A DNA stretch of 64,000 nucleotides, taken from NCBI GenBank assembly GCA_029962745.1, contig CM057151.1:35883624-35947623 (forward strand). Direction: 5' to 3'. The position numbers were made by a program, and so were the translations under genes. The notes under the pieces were generated by a model that ran no database searches, was not told the DNA's origin, and saw only the letters and a program-made list of their open reading frames with translations. This document shows, in pieces, positions 55,778 to 64,000 of the stretch. Origin of the DNA: Echinometra lucunter (taxonomy: Eukaryota; Echinodermata; Echinoidea; Camarodonta; Echinometridae). Each line of letters begins with the position of its first letter. The first letter of the stretch is position 1.

Positions 55778-56892
55778 GGGCACAGAAAAAGAAAGAAGTA
55801 TAGTGCGAGAACGAAAGGGGAAAAGGGGTCGAAACCATCTGATGAACATCCCTCTGATAATATCAGACACCTTATATAATTATGATAGGTTATTTTCGTA
55901 CAAATTATGAGCAGGAACCTTGTTCGCCCAAGATTCAGTGCAATTTGATCTTGATGTATTACTATTAACTTTTATTCATCTCCTCTCATTGCATGCAAGG
56001 AACATTATTATTGGTGATGATGCTACAGTGTTTTTTGTTTTACAAGAAGTTTTACCAAGGAGTTACATTGTCTTCATAAAGTTTAGATTAGTGCCGAAAC
56101 AGGCGCTGGCCCTTTCGGACACTCCAGAAAAAAAGAAAGAAAGAAAAAAAAAACACTCACGGGGGAAAATGCAGTGATTTTCTCGATGCCAGATTTACTC
56201 AGATCTGGAAATTCTGTTTCAGGCAGTTGCTTTTTTAACTGGTAGCCGCCCCCTTTCTGACATATTCAAAATGACTCTGTGAAAGAGGGGTTTATGGGAA
56301 CCCGAATTACATGCTTTTCACAAGGTTTCCGCCACAATACAGCTAGAATCTATTTATTAATTTATTTAATCTTTAAATGATACATTATACTCAATCTGTG
56401 TTCACCACTATGGTATTCTTAATTTTTCTATTTCTTCTTTTAATTTTTAATGCTAATACTGATTCTTTGAAAAGTGGAAATCTTTGAAAAATCATTTGCT
56501 GTCATTATGGAAATAAATGAAATGAAATGAAAATGAGACAGGCCAATAATAAACCCCCTTTCTTTCTTATTTGGTAATTTCGTTGTTAGGATTGCCAGCC
56601 CAAAGATTAATCAATATCATAATTCATTACATATTTTCGTATACACACCTGTATATTACTGTCCATTCTTCAGAAATGAAAGCATTTTTCCCCCTTGCTT
56701 TCTTCTCCATTTCTAGATGGGCTATCTGCAGGGGCAATTGCCGGTATCGTCATCGCAGTCGTCGTTGTCTCAGCATTGCTCGCAGCTTTGGTAATCTTTC
56801 TTATCATGAGAAAAGGGAAATCCGTGCCACACCAAAAATTCGACGACAATGCAATTGATATCTCCAGCCCGAAAAATACCGCGAAACCGTGA
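39473..56892 (+). CDS. Six-CTLD type I transmembrane C-type lectin receptor
   Basis: Eighteen exons: 39473-39536, 41884-42057, 43450-43619, 44231-44327, 44933-45177, 45672-45840, 46292-46585, 47383-47553, 48185-48358, 50079-50248, 50821-50917, 51558-51802, 52277-52445, 53042-53335, 54093-54263, 54896-54931, 55418-55483, 56717-56892. Phases agree throughout: 2982 nt, 993 residues. The order is a signal peptide (1-21), CTLD1-3 (about 31-461), CTLD4-6 (about 471-901), a Thr/Ser/Pro stalk (902-936), a TM helix (about 939-963) and a 30-residue tail. Exons 2-8 and 9-15 are a duplicated cassette with identical exon lengths. Exons 4 and 11 need GC-AG introns. The architecture resembles mannose-receptor-type lectins without the ricin-type and FN2 domains. 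The likely role is cell-surface glycan recognition (inference). Confidence 0.88.
40875..41619. repeat. Hairpin minisatellite in intron 1
   Basis: Made of about 45-bp units (CAAGTCGACTTGCCGAGTTC plus AACTCGTCATCTCGTCTT) in one orientation up to about 41150 and inverted afterwards. Outer ends TACGGAAGCTTAAAAGTGCC and GGCACCTTTAAGCTTCCGTA complete a 745-bp foldback. Its right half recurs at 47641-47911, at the cassette junction. Confidence 0.85.
41884..44327 (+). CDS. CTLD1 (exons 2-4)
   Basis: Exons 41884-42057, 43450-43619 and 44231-44327. Starts CPSSWIQFEDQCYMEPAY and contains WSDARDECISVGGDLATINS, VWIGLSN, a QPD triplet (galactose-type specificity in the family) and KWNDQNC (WND calcium-site motif), ending PFYCQRP. 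It carries a full set of CTLD cysteines. The donor after exon 4 is TAG|GCAAGT (GC donor); using the nearby GT instead would bring in a stop codon in exon 5. Confidence 0.9.
42385..42625. mobile_element. MITE in lectin intron 2 (TA target), cassette 1 copy
   Basis: Ends CACTCTAAAAATATTGGGTA and inverted TTACCCAATAATTTTTAGTG, flanked by TA. The orthologous insertion in cassette 2 lies at 49027-49270, so it predates the duplication. Confidence 0.65.
42981..43135. mobile_element. Palindromic MITE in lectin intron 2
   Basis: Inverted ends TTTCATAAAAAGTT ... AACTTTTTATGAAA with internal GATAGCAACTC and GAGTTGCTGTTATAGC. It is matched by 49627-49785 in the second cassette. Confidence 0.55.
44600..44786. 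mobile_element. hAT-type MITE (CACTGGCGTA ends), cassette 1
   Basis: Ends CACTGGCGTACTG and inverted CATTATGCCACTG. Flanking 8-mers ATTATTAG and ATTATAAG differ at one base. The same insertion in cassette 2 is at 51218-51410. Same family as the element at 58664-59938. Confidence 0.7.
44933..45840 (+). CDS. CTLD2 (exons 5-6)
   Basis: Exons 44933-45177 and 45672-45840. A proline-rich linker (PTLTPPPPDF) is followed by CRPEYITYSQGCFKYVSDN, AEAACAKDSTHLATIGDAYD, AWIGLRK, GAGEPSGGEGEGC and GHWDDTMC. The EPN/QPD position is EPS, and WDD replaces WND. Calcium coordination is plausible but sugar preference cannot be predicted. Confidence 0.88.
46292..47553 (+). CDS. CTLD3 (exons 7-8)
   Basis: Exons 46292-46585 and 47383-47553. 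Reads YCDGEWIEYGSHCYTFSTHF, WADAHVDCALKGATMLTVHS, DLWLGVTRND, then GEPVDYVNWATGEPHDGQDT and GHWATSNCDAINKYGCKK. The EPN position is EPH and the WND position is WATSNCD, so canonical site-2 calcium binding looks impaired. Confidence 0.87.
47641..47911. repeat. Half of the hairpin minisatellite at the cassette junction
   Basis: Same units (CTCGTCATCTCGTCTTTTAA, AAGTCGACTTGGCGAGT) and same right end (GGTGGCACTTTTAAGCTTCC) as the right arm of 40875-41619. It begins abruptly about 90 bp after exon 8, where cassette 1 gives way to cassette 2. It therefore marks the recombination joint. Confidence 0.85.
48185..50917 (+). CDS. CTLD4 (exons 9-11), duplicate of CTLD1
   Basis: Exons 48185-48358, 50079-50248 and 50821-50917. 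Differs from CTLD1 at only a few residues (CPSPW for CPSSW, SIGGD for SVGGD, AEMEY for AAMEY, GSTGS for GSIGS). It keeps QPD and WND. It again ends at a TAG|GCAAGT donor. Confidence 0.9.
48480..48643. mobile_element. Palindromic insert present only in cassette 2
   Basis: Ends CAGGGGAGCGTTTCATGAA and inverted TGATGAAATGCTCCCCTG. Cassette 1 reads AAACAGGTCAAGCATTAAC at the equivalent place (about 42180). Insertion after duplication is the simplest reading. A second cassette-2-only segment follows at about 48688-48880. Confidence 0.65.
49027..49270. mobile_element. MITE in lectin intron 9 (TA target), cassette 2 copy
   Basis: Same element as 42385-42625, carried along by the cassette duplication. 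It has the same CACTCTAAAAA end and TA flanks. Confidence 0.65.
49627..49785. mobile_element. Palindromic MITE in lectin intron 9
   Basis: Cassette 2 counterpart of 42981-43135, with the same TTTCATAAAAAGTTGC ends and several substitutions. Confidence 0.55.
51218..51410. mobile_element. hAT-type MITE, cassette 2 counterpart
   Basis: Same insertion as 44600-44786 with the same flanking TTATTAG / ATTATAAG. The right end is mutated to TTATGCTACTG. Confidence 0.65.
51558..52445 (+). CDS. CTLD5 (exons 12-13), duplicate of CTLD2
   Basis: Exons 51558-51802 and 52277-52445. Nearly identical to CTLD2 (RPDYITYFQG for RPEYITYSQG, NLNFEE for NLSFEE); exon 13 encodes the same protein as exon 6. EPS and WDD are retained. 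Confidence 0.88.
53042..54263 (+). CDS. CTLD6 (exons 14-15), diverged duplicate of CTLD3
   Basis: Exons 53042-53335 and 54093-54263. Compared with CTLD3 it has more changes (HFGNSALTWAD for HFGMTSLSWAD, NEDENHFIIMEVN for SEDENHFILMELN, DWTGP for DGTGP, DAVSRYGCKKAK for DAINKYGCKKPK). The intron between its exons is only patchily alignable with its counterpart. EPH is retained. The donor AAAA|GTTGGT is weak, but it is the only one that keeps frame with exon 16. Confidence 0.84.
53583..53740. mobile_element. Palindromic MITE in lectin intron 14
   Basis: Left CATTCACAAAGGTGGTTTAA and right TTTAAACCACCTTTGTGAAT are inverted. It is found only in cassette 2. Confidence 0.65.
53806..54083 (+). repeat. 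(TTC)n microsatellite abutting a splice acceptor
   Basis: About 280 nt of almost pure TTC/CTT ends 9 nt before the AG of exon 15 (acceptor TTTTTTTAAACACAG). It acts as an extreme polypyrimidine tract. Cassette 1 has no such repeat before exon 8. Confidence 0.9.
54359..54430. repeat. (ATG)n microsatellite
   Basis: About 20 consecutive GAT/ATG triplets in intron 15, just after exon 15. Confidence 0.9.
54896..55483 (+). CDS. Lectin receptor exons 16-17: Thr/Ser stalk
   Basis: Exons 54896-54931 (PATPTPSKRAT) and 55418-55483 (EGPATSTTTSPVMTTTTNEN), both phase 1-1, so either could be skipped without a frameshift. The composition predicts a short O-glycosylated, mucin-like stalk between CTLD6 and the membrane. 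The assignment rests on phase and composition. Confidence 0.72.
56717..56892 (+). CDS. Lectin receptor exon 18: TM helix and cytoplasmic tail
   Basis: Acceptor TTTCTAG, phase 1. GAIAGIVIAVVVVSALLAAL and VIFLI form a TM helix with a GxxxG-like small-residue start. It is followed by MRKGKSVPHQKFDDNAIDIS and SPKNTAKP, then TGA. Basic residues just after the helix support a cytoplasmic tail (type I). No ITAM, ITIM or YxxΦ endocytosis motif is present in the tail. Confidence 0.86.
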
Positions 56893-56952
56893 ACTGTGAA
56901 CAACAGCAGCAGCAGCAACAAGAACAACAGTTACAACAGCCATCAACATCAA

Positions 56953-56989
<37 letters not shown>

Positions 56990-57304
56990 GTCATCATTTA
57001 ATTTGAGCATTCAGTTATTTATCCATTCTGCTAATTAAACATGTTTATCGATTTTATGATACTTGTTTGGGGCTGCCATATCTTCAAGCAAATTGCTTAC
57101 ATTGGCAGTCCTTCTTCCGCATATGATTTTATATTTGATGAAATTACAATAATTTGACAAGTTATCATTTTTTCGTTTGTTTTTGAAAAATGATTGTTAT
57201 ATTTACTTGCTTATTTATGATTCATTGTCAAAAAGTACTTTCGTAACTTATTTTGAATATGTTACCGGAAAATGTTGTACTTACATGAATGCAGAAGAAA
57301 ATAA
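56893..57304 (+). other. Putative 3' UTR of the lectin receptor gene
   Basis: Contains CAG/CAA repeats and a (CAT)n run (56951-56994). Possible polyadenylation signals are ATTAAA at 57034-57039 and AATAAA at 57299-57304. Which one is used cannot be told from sequence. Confidence 0.45.
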
Positions 57305-58120
57305 ATCAGTCAAATCAAATCAAGCAGCAACAAAGACAGAAGGAACAATTGAAACAACATCATTGTAAACATGAACAGTAACCAGAACAACAACAGTAGC
57401 AACATCATCAGGCGCTGCTTTTTTTTTTTTTTTTTTTTTTAGTGGGGGAGCCGACACCCAAACATTCCATAATCACTTTCATAGAAGTATATAAGAAGCA
57501 CTGTCTACGGCATGCGTTGTTATCTACACTATCCACGCTTTACGGGATATTAATTCATACAGCAGTTAGTCACGGCAATTGCTGATTTTCACTTTTTGCT
57601 TTCACTTTTTTGGGGGGGTTAGAGTGTCACTCCCACATGGTACGTCAAAGATAGTGCCACGCAGTCATACGTCAGGGAAAATGACGCCTTGTCTCCAACG
57701 CGGTTGTTTGCCGATAATGGGTGGGTTTAAGTGCCTTTAAGTTTTGAACTGAAATCATATAGATTTAATAGCATTTTCAAAATTATATTAGTCAATATGC
57801 AATATGTTATAGCCATAGACATGTATGTTGGGGCCATGCTTTACAAGCAAATTGCTTCTTTCTTTTTTTTTTTTTTGTCCAACCATAGGCCTATTTTGCT
57901 TTAATGTAGGTTTTGATTTATGAATATGCATCCTTCTTCTATATGTTTGCTTTTTATGGTGAAATAGAACTGAATTGAATTGAACTTAACTGACATATCA
58001 ATCATGTTAATCCATGGGAGTTGGGATACAGTGCAAAGTGTATGAGGCAACACAATTTCACGGTATTTCAGTGAAATTGAAAATGCAATATCGCTGCACA
58101 CTCGAATTAAAAATCGTTAA
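57305..58120. other. Intergenic stretch, nothing recognised
   Basis: Contains a poly-T run (57419-57440) and other T-rich segments. No coding sequence or element boundaries were found. Confidence 0.4.
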
Positions 58121-58389
58121 CACTATGAACATGGCGGACAAAGAAAGCGGACAAAATAAACAACCTCTCATTCTACCCTTCACAGTGGTTCTGGTAGTCA
58201 AAAGAACATCCCTTCACAGCTATTATGTTTAATCATGTAGTTCCAGGTGAATATGCATGTGACACCTGTTCCACATATTTTAGACAATAGCAGTGAAGGG
58301 ATGTTCTTTTGACTACCAGAACCATTGTGAAGGGTAGAATGAGGGGTTGTTTATTTTGTCCGCTTTCTTTGTCTGTCATGTTCATAGTG
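58121..58389. mobile_element. Harbinger-like palindromic MITE copy 2
   Basis: Near-identical to 32285-32543: the same CACTATGAACATGGCGGACA ends, flanked by TAA on both sides (58118-58120, 58390-58392). Confidence 0.75.
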
Positions 58390-58663
58390 TAATCCTATTG
58401 TAGAAATATTGTTTGAAGAATACAGTGACAACAAATGGATGAATTTACAAACAGATGCCAAACTATAAATGCAAATACCGGTAAGTGGTTTATCCAGAAA
58501 TAGCTAAATATGGGGCGGGGTCCTTCCTGATCGGGGGAGGGGGAGGGGGGCAGGGAATGCACGTTTATGGTCAGCCAGGTCTTTTTCTATATTGGGCCTT
58601 CAAACCGTACTTCCGTGCTTGTGGTAGTGCTGATGGTGATGGATAGAGGTTATGACTTGTCAG

Positions 58664-59938
58664 CACTGGCGTACTGGAGGGGGGGGGGGGCGCCAGCCCC
58701 CCCAAATAAATTTCAACCATGGTTTATTTTCAATTTTATATAAGTGTTACCACACGAATTTCATTACTTCTCCCTAGACTCCCTTTCTACTGTTAAGTAA
58801 CGCATTCACAAATTCCCAAATAGCATGCAAAGCAAGGCAGAAAACACGCATAATATCAATACTAATGTGTTTTATGATATAAAACTTGGTTTTATCTGTT
58901 TATCTGACAATGGATTCAAACTTTGATAATGAATATTCTTAGATTTACCAAAACTAGACACGGGCTTTAAGTTTGCAGTCCAAAATAGTGTTCTTTTACA
59001 GAGTTGCAAACCATCAATACTGCAAAAAACTCCTTTACCATGGAAGTGCACTTGCGTAGCCAGGGGGGACGATGGGGGCGATCACCCTCCAAAACACCAA
59101 CAAAAAAGAAAGAAAAAGTAGAAGGGAAAAAAAGCAGAAGCGAGAAAAGAAAAAAGGTAAGAGAACGTAAGAAGAGCGGGAGCAGACCAGGAACAATTCA
59201 AAGAAACATCGGAGCTTCCGCGCTTCGCGCGGGAGGGGGAAAACTCCCCCTTACTGGACCCTCCCCCCTAGGGAGCGCGCTTCGCGCGCTCACAACCGCC
59301 CCACTAAAATGAAATCCTAGCTACGCCACTGTGGGAGTGAAACCCTGGTACCCCACCGCATCACACCCTCTCCATGCTCGTCCTTTTTATTTCATAGTGT
59401 CTTTGTTTTATTATCGTAAGTAATAAAGTATTTTGTGTAACGCTGGCATTTGTTTGAAACTTAAGAATATTATTTGGGCTGCATGTTTTCATAATCATGT
59501 TTCCAAGTTCATGAAAAAATATCCTTTTCCGGTCGGTAGATTCATGACACGTTTATCCATAACAATACATGTCATCAAACGTCGGAGCTTCCGCGCTTCG
59601 CGCGGGAGGGGGGAAACTCCCCCCTCTCTGCACCCTCCCCCCTAGGGAGCGCGCTTGGCGCGCTCATTAAGTGATTCACACGCTTCGCGTGCTCACTACC
59701 GCCCCACTAAAATGAAATCCGTTTGTTGGAAATGAGAGAAAATAAAAATTGAACTTAACTCAAGCTGGAATTTAAGTCGAAAAAATGAAAAAGCTCTGTA
59801 TCGTGAAGGGGGGAAGGTACCCCGGCTCGGTCGCTACACTCCCTCAGGGTTGGTCGCTTCGCTCCTCGCAAAGATTGAGCCCCCCCCCCCCCCCAAAAAA
59901 AAAAAAAAAAAAAAATATTTTGGCTCATTACGCCACTG
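58664..59938. mobile_element. hAT element of 1.3 kb with perfect 8-bp TSD
   Basis: Ends CACTGGCGTACTGG and inverted CATTACGCCACTG, flanked by CTTGTCAG on both sides (58656-58663, 59939-59946). A tandem duplicate of the flanking DNA at about 60093-60257 carries the same CTTGTCAG (60122-60129) without the insert. No transposase is readable. A second element is nested inside it. Confidence 0.82.
59049..59331. mobile_element. Nested hAT-type MITE
   Basis: Ends CACTTGCGTAGCCAGG and inverted CTAGCTACGCCACTG. Flanking 8-mers TGGAAGTG and TGGGAGTG differ at one position. It contains the GCGCGCTTCGCGCGCT palindrome. A related fragment with the same GC-rich block lies at about 59579-59720. Confidence 0.7.
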
Positions 59939-60257
59939 CTTGTCAGGTTCAATGTAGTTTATTTACGCAAATAAGCATGGCCAAATTATTGAGATGATGA
60001 AACAATTTGTTGTTTTTTTTTCCTTAGCTACCATATCTATCGAGGTAGTATAGCTGAAGAATATAGAAATATATTACTGATATAGTAACATAGTGCTGAT
60101 GGTGATGGATAGAGGTTATGACTTGTCAGGTTCAGTGTAGATTATTTACGCAAATAAGCATGGCCAAAATTGAGATGACGAAACAATTTGTTGTTGTTTT
60201 TTCCTTATCTACCATATCTATCGAGGTAGTATACCTGAAGAATATAGAAATATATTA
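59939..60257. repeat. Tandem duplication containing an unoccupied hAT target
   Basis: The segment reading TGCTGATGGTGATGGATAGA through TTTACGCAAATAAGCATGGC is present once interrupted by the hAT element (58626-58663 plus 59939 onward) and once intact (60093-60257). Confidence 0.75.
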
Positions 60258-60649
60258 CTCAAAGAAAAATTAGTCGAGTACTAATGCCAATTATCATTTC
60301 TATTGATGTCGCTATGTAGATTTAGGTGTATAAGTACGAAACGTAGATAGCCATGGTAACAATTGTTCTTTTTATGCTATACCTTTTTGTTGTTGATTAT
60401 TTTGCTTAATTGTTACTCAAGAATAAAGCTTGTATATTATTCTAAGATTAGTGTACGTCTTTCTTTCAGTTTGTCAGTAGGCCATTATGGAGAGCTAGCA
60501 GCATTGTATTAAAAAATATGAAATAAGAGCTTTTTATCCACTTTTAATCTTTTATGATGATCTTTTTAATGATTTCATTTCATTTGTACAATCCACACGA
60601 AAACTACTTTACTCATATCAAAATATGGAGCTCGTGTATATGCATTTCA

Positions 60650-60806
60650 TTTATTCATTCATTCATTTATTCATTCTTTCATTCATTCATTCATTCATTC
60701 ATTCATTCATGCATGCATTCATGCATTCATGCATTCATGCATTCATTCATTCATCCATTCATTCATTCATTCATTCATTCATCCATTCATTCATTCATTC
60801 ATTCAC
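60650..60806. repeat. (ATTC)n microsatellite
   Basis: About 39 tetranucleotide units with GCATTC variants in the middle. The apparent ORFs rich in His/Ser/Phe/Ile here are translation of this repeat. Confidence 0.9.
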
Positions 60807-61660
60807 AGATCACCGTATAATCACATACAAACCCAAATAGAGACATTAATGAAGGAATAAACAAATAAATTATGGATTTTAGAAACTGCTACTGCAGTCC
60901 AAGGAAGACGTCACAAGATATCTTTACAGCGTCCGATTAATATTCATTACTATAATTATATCAATAAATATAGTTAATATGAATGTCAACGTGACGACCA
61001 TAGACATAAAGAAGTATACTGGTTTGTACAAATGAATACAAGGACAGATGAATAAGATGAATAACGGTAAAAACTGCGAGCAATAATTCTAACAATTTGC
61101 TGTTATTGATTAAAAGTATACACCTTGACGATTTCACCCCCACCCCTTCGACATAACTTATTTTCAGAAATTATTGAACAATAAGAAAATAATACATGCC
61201 ATTTTGTTGGTCGAGTTCGCGCACAACTGCCATCATAACGCCTTCTTTAATTCAGTCATTACTAATTACTCTGCGGAAGTCTTCATTCAGTTATTACTTT
61301 GATTACCGAATTTACACCTACAAAATATGACTACAAAAAAAAAAAAAAACTGAATTTGGAATAAAAGATATCACAGCGTCATTACGTCAGTATTTTTGAT
61401 ACCATTCATCAATAATTGCAAAATACCACCCACGATGAAGACTTGCACTCTACATAATTATCTAAAGAGACATTTCATAGCAAATTACAAAATGACGCTG
61501 GAGATTTTCTCAACAAAAAGTATATTTTTGAATGTACATCCTAAAAGATGTTTTAAAAAAAATTAAATATTTTTTTAAAATGTGCATTTTAAAAGATGTT
61601 TCAAAAAAGAATATCCGAAATTAAACATTTACTTCTTCATTTGTCTTACATGAACCCTTA

Positions 61661-61882
61661 AGGCCCTACCGTTTAACGATTCCGTCTGAGAAACGAACGC
61701 GTACGTTTACTGGACTTTTTAAATTCGTTCTTCAACTGGTTTACAGACGTATCTAGACGTTGGCAAACGGCGCTAGTTCACGGCCACAATTTTTTTTTTA
61801 AATTTGCCTCCGTATGACACCGTCTAACATAAATATTTAGACGGAGGCACGCGGAATCGTTAAACGGTAGTATGGGACAGTG
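61661..61882. mobile_element. MITE with inverted CCGTTTAACGATTCCG ends
   Basis: Left AGGCCCTACCGTTTAACGAT and right ATCGTTAAACGGTAGTATGG are inverted. The interior has further complementary CGTCTAAATATTT / AGACG segments. No coding capacity. Confidence 0.6.
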
Positions 61883-62414
61883 CCTTTACAGACATGGCAG
61901 CGGCCCATTCTTCCTGAATGCAATCTGGCATACTTTGAGTATTCCGTAGACCAGTCACAATCTTTGTTCCTGGGCTTACAAAGGATGGGGGGGGGGGGGG
62001 CATAGTATTTCCTCGTTCACTTCCACCGGCCCATGTCTGTTAAACATTTATAAAAAGTTTTGACGATATAATAGGCCGGCTTCACCCTAACCTCATTACG
62101 CAACTGGTAAAGATCACTTTATGCCACAGGCCCAAAATGCAAAGAAAAAGTCGTGCCTGGCCGCCAAATCATCAAAAATTGTATGTCTTTCATGACGTAA
62201 GTCCGCATGGATGGAAAAGCAGACACCGATAGGAGCACAAAATGATACACTGATATAATGAGCGTCATGTTTAGAAAACAACGTTCCACATCACAATCTG
62301 AATCATCTACATTGCACCTATCAGACCGGCAAGACCAATAATCATAAAGTACCAGGTACAGCAATTTCTGTTTAATTCCTTTTCTTCGAGTTACCAACCA
62401 TTCGAGATACAGTG

Positions 62415-63933
62415 TCACACTTTCTTGGCGGCTTTCTTCGGGGGCGAGCCTCCTTTTGCTGGGGGACGAATCTGAACCCCTGGCTTAGCTGCTGGTGCTT
62501 TGCCAGGAGATTTATTGGCTGCCTTTCCAGGAGACTTATTCGGTGATTTTTTCGCAGGTTTGGCTGGTGATTTTCCTGCAGGTGGTTTAGCGGGTACCTT
62601 GCCCGGGGATTTTGATGGTGCCTTTCCTGGGGATTTCGGTGGAGTCCCTTTTCCTGGAGATTTTTGTGGAGGCACTTTTCCAGGGGATTTGGGTGGAGGT
62701 CCTTTTCCAGGGGATTTTGGTGGGGGCCCTTTTCCTGGGGATTTTTGTGGTTGTCCTTTCCCCGGGGATTTTGCTGGTGCCTTTCCGGGGGATTTTGGTG
62801 GTGGACCCTTTCCAGGTGGTTTGGTCGGTGCTTTTCCCGATGGCTTTGGTTGTGGTCCTTTCCCCGGAGATTTTGGCGGAACGGCACCAGGCTTTGGGGC
62901 TCCTGGAGGTCCAGGCGGCTTCTTCTTCGCAGGACTCGGCGTTGCACCCTTCTTGGGTGGTGGTGGAGCACCAGGTTTAGGTTTGCCCTTTTTTTTGTCC
63001 CCATCACCGAGTAATGGTTTAGTTGCTTCCTTGTCAACTTTTCTATCTTTGTCCAAGTCGTCATCGTCACTGAAGCAGCTACAATAAATACAGATGATAA
63101 TAAAAGAATATTATACTCTATTCGAAATATTAGTACTATTTAATAATGCCTGAAATGACTGAATGCACACTATGAAAACTGAGCGAAACAGAAGATCACA
63201 TTTCCGAAAGTTGATAGACCTTTAAATGGTACAGATTGGAAAATCCACTAAATGTTTCACGAAAGTATTTTCTGCTTTGCAGAGAGCAATTGGAAAAAAA
63301 CACTTATTGTAAACCTCACTGCTGTAAACATTATTATAGCGCCACCTCAGCCCAAATCTTTTCAGGTGAAGATTTTATTTATCTCGTATACCAGAGACGC
63401 ATCGTAAGACCCCCCAAAACACTGAACATACAGACCTGTTCAGTTTGGGTGCTGTTTTTTAATGCTATTTTTTGAATGGGAGGGGGGGGGGGGGGCTTCA
63501 AGCATGCCCAACAAAAGCGCTAACATCTCAGCGAACCGGACTCATTGTATAACCCACTGAATCATCTTTTCTTCTTTTTTGGAAGACCCCCCCCCCCCTC
63601 CCCCGTTATGGTTGAAACCGAATTTGTCTATAACATAGCATCTTCAAACTTTTGCTCTTTTATTTCCCCTTTTTTTGAAATGGAACTTCATAAACTAATT
63701 TACTTGAATGTCCTACCCTCCCATGTACTTCGGAACATTTTGACTTTGATTCTGAATTTGAATGAATATCTTGATTTCGGACTCATGTCAAACGTGACAT
63801 TCTTACCAGCAAACGCAGATACAGCAGCCGATAAGGAAAATGACCAGAACTCCCCCGACACCGCCGCCAATCATCACCATAGACGACCCGGTCGCTTTCT
63901 CCTTCGCCATTGCCATCAAACGTTTGTGCATGG
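62415..63933 (-). CDS. Membrane protein with KSPGK-repeat cytoplasmic tail (5' end outside window)
   Basis: Two exons: 63933-63807 (acceptor TTGACAG, donor CTG|GTAAGA) and 63078-62415 (acceptor ATTGTAG, stop TGA). From the first Met (63931) the frame gives 262 residues, but the acceptor shows at least one exon further upstream. A hydrophobic segment MVMIGGGVGGVLVIFLIGCC is followed by Cys-rich ICVCCCF, an acidic SDDDDLDKD and TKPLLGDGDKKK. About 190 residues of Lys/Pro/Gly repeats follow, with KSPGK 11 times plus variants (KPSGK, KPPGK, KSPNK). S-P-x-K is the consensus for proline-directed kinases of the CDK type, and the repeats recall neurofilament KSP tails and sperm histone SPKK motifs, but no homology is claimed. 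Function unknown. Confidence 0.78.
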
Positions 63934-64000
63934 CTGTCAACGAAGCAAAAAAGCAATGTTTCGAACAGAATTTTTGGTATATATGGTATATGATTCCTGT

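Noticed and set aside
60554..60840. His/Ser/Phe/Ile-rich ORFs
   Set aside because: Translation of an (ATTC)n microsatellite.
62372..63070. 232-codon minus-strand ORF (His/Arg/Pro-rich)
   Set aside because: Another frame of the same repeat exon; it does not join the upstream TM exon in phase.
62500..63087. 195-codon plus-strand ORF with GDFxGxFPGD repeats
   Set aside because: Antisense shadow of the KSPGK-repeat exon; the minus frame has splice sites and a TM exon, the plus frame has neither.

Overview
This is eukaryotic genomic DNA, AT-rich, intron-dominated and full of repeats. Three things point to a marine deuterostome, most likely an echinoderm and probably a sea urchin (inference): the style of the multi-CTLD lectin gene, dense palindromic MITEs and hAT/piggyBac-like elements, and frequent long C/G runs. 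There are no operons. Two complete protein-coding genes and the 3' part of a third can be assembled exon by exon with consistent splice phases.

Gene 1 (minus strand, 7435-32103) is a peroxisomal acyl-CoA-binding protein of the ACBD4/5 family. It has 10 coding exons and 537 residues: an ACB domain, an FFAT-like VAP-binding motif (E262-F-C-D-S-V-D268), a Gly-rich region, a coiled coil and a C-terminal tail anchor. Three of its exons have been partly duplicated in tandem: exon 6 (3 extra half-copies), exon 8 (3 extra copies of its 3' end plus donor) and exon 9 (one frame-compatible alternative exon). Its introns hold many transposons, several with readable target-site duplications.

27.8-38.2 kb: a tRNA-derived SINE, a decayed non-LTR retrotransposon with a recognisable reverse transcriptase, a Harbinger-like MITE just upstream of the ACBD5-like start codon, and a 4.2-kb element with inverted repeats of about 330 bp.

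Gene 2 (plus strand, 39473-56892) is a single-pass type I receptor of 993 residues with six C-type lectin domains, a Thr/Ser-rich stalk, a TM helix and a short tail. It was made by tandem duplication of a 7-exon, 3-CTLD cassette of about 6.5 kb. The junction lies in a hairpin minisatellite that is also present in intron 1. Each cassette carries a GC-AG intron.

57.3-62.1 kb: repeats only, including a hAT element whose unoccupied target site survives in an adjacent tandem duplicate. Gene 3 (minus strand, 62415-63933, 5' end outside the window) encodes a small membrane protein with a lysine/proline-rich KSPGK-repeat tail, which I could not assign to a family.

No prokaryotic features, rRNA, functional tRNA or CRISPR array were seen. 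1-4.1 kb, 5.4-6.5 kb, 26.7-27.8 kb and 38.2-39.4 kb hold nothing recognisable.
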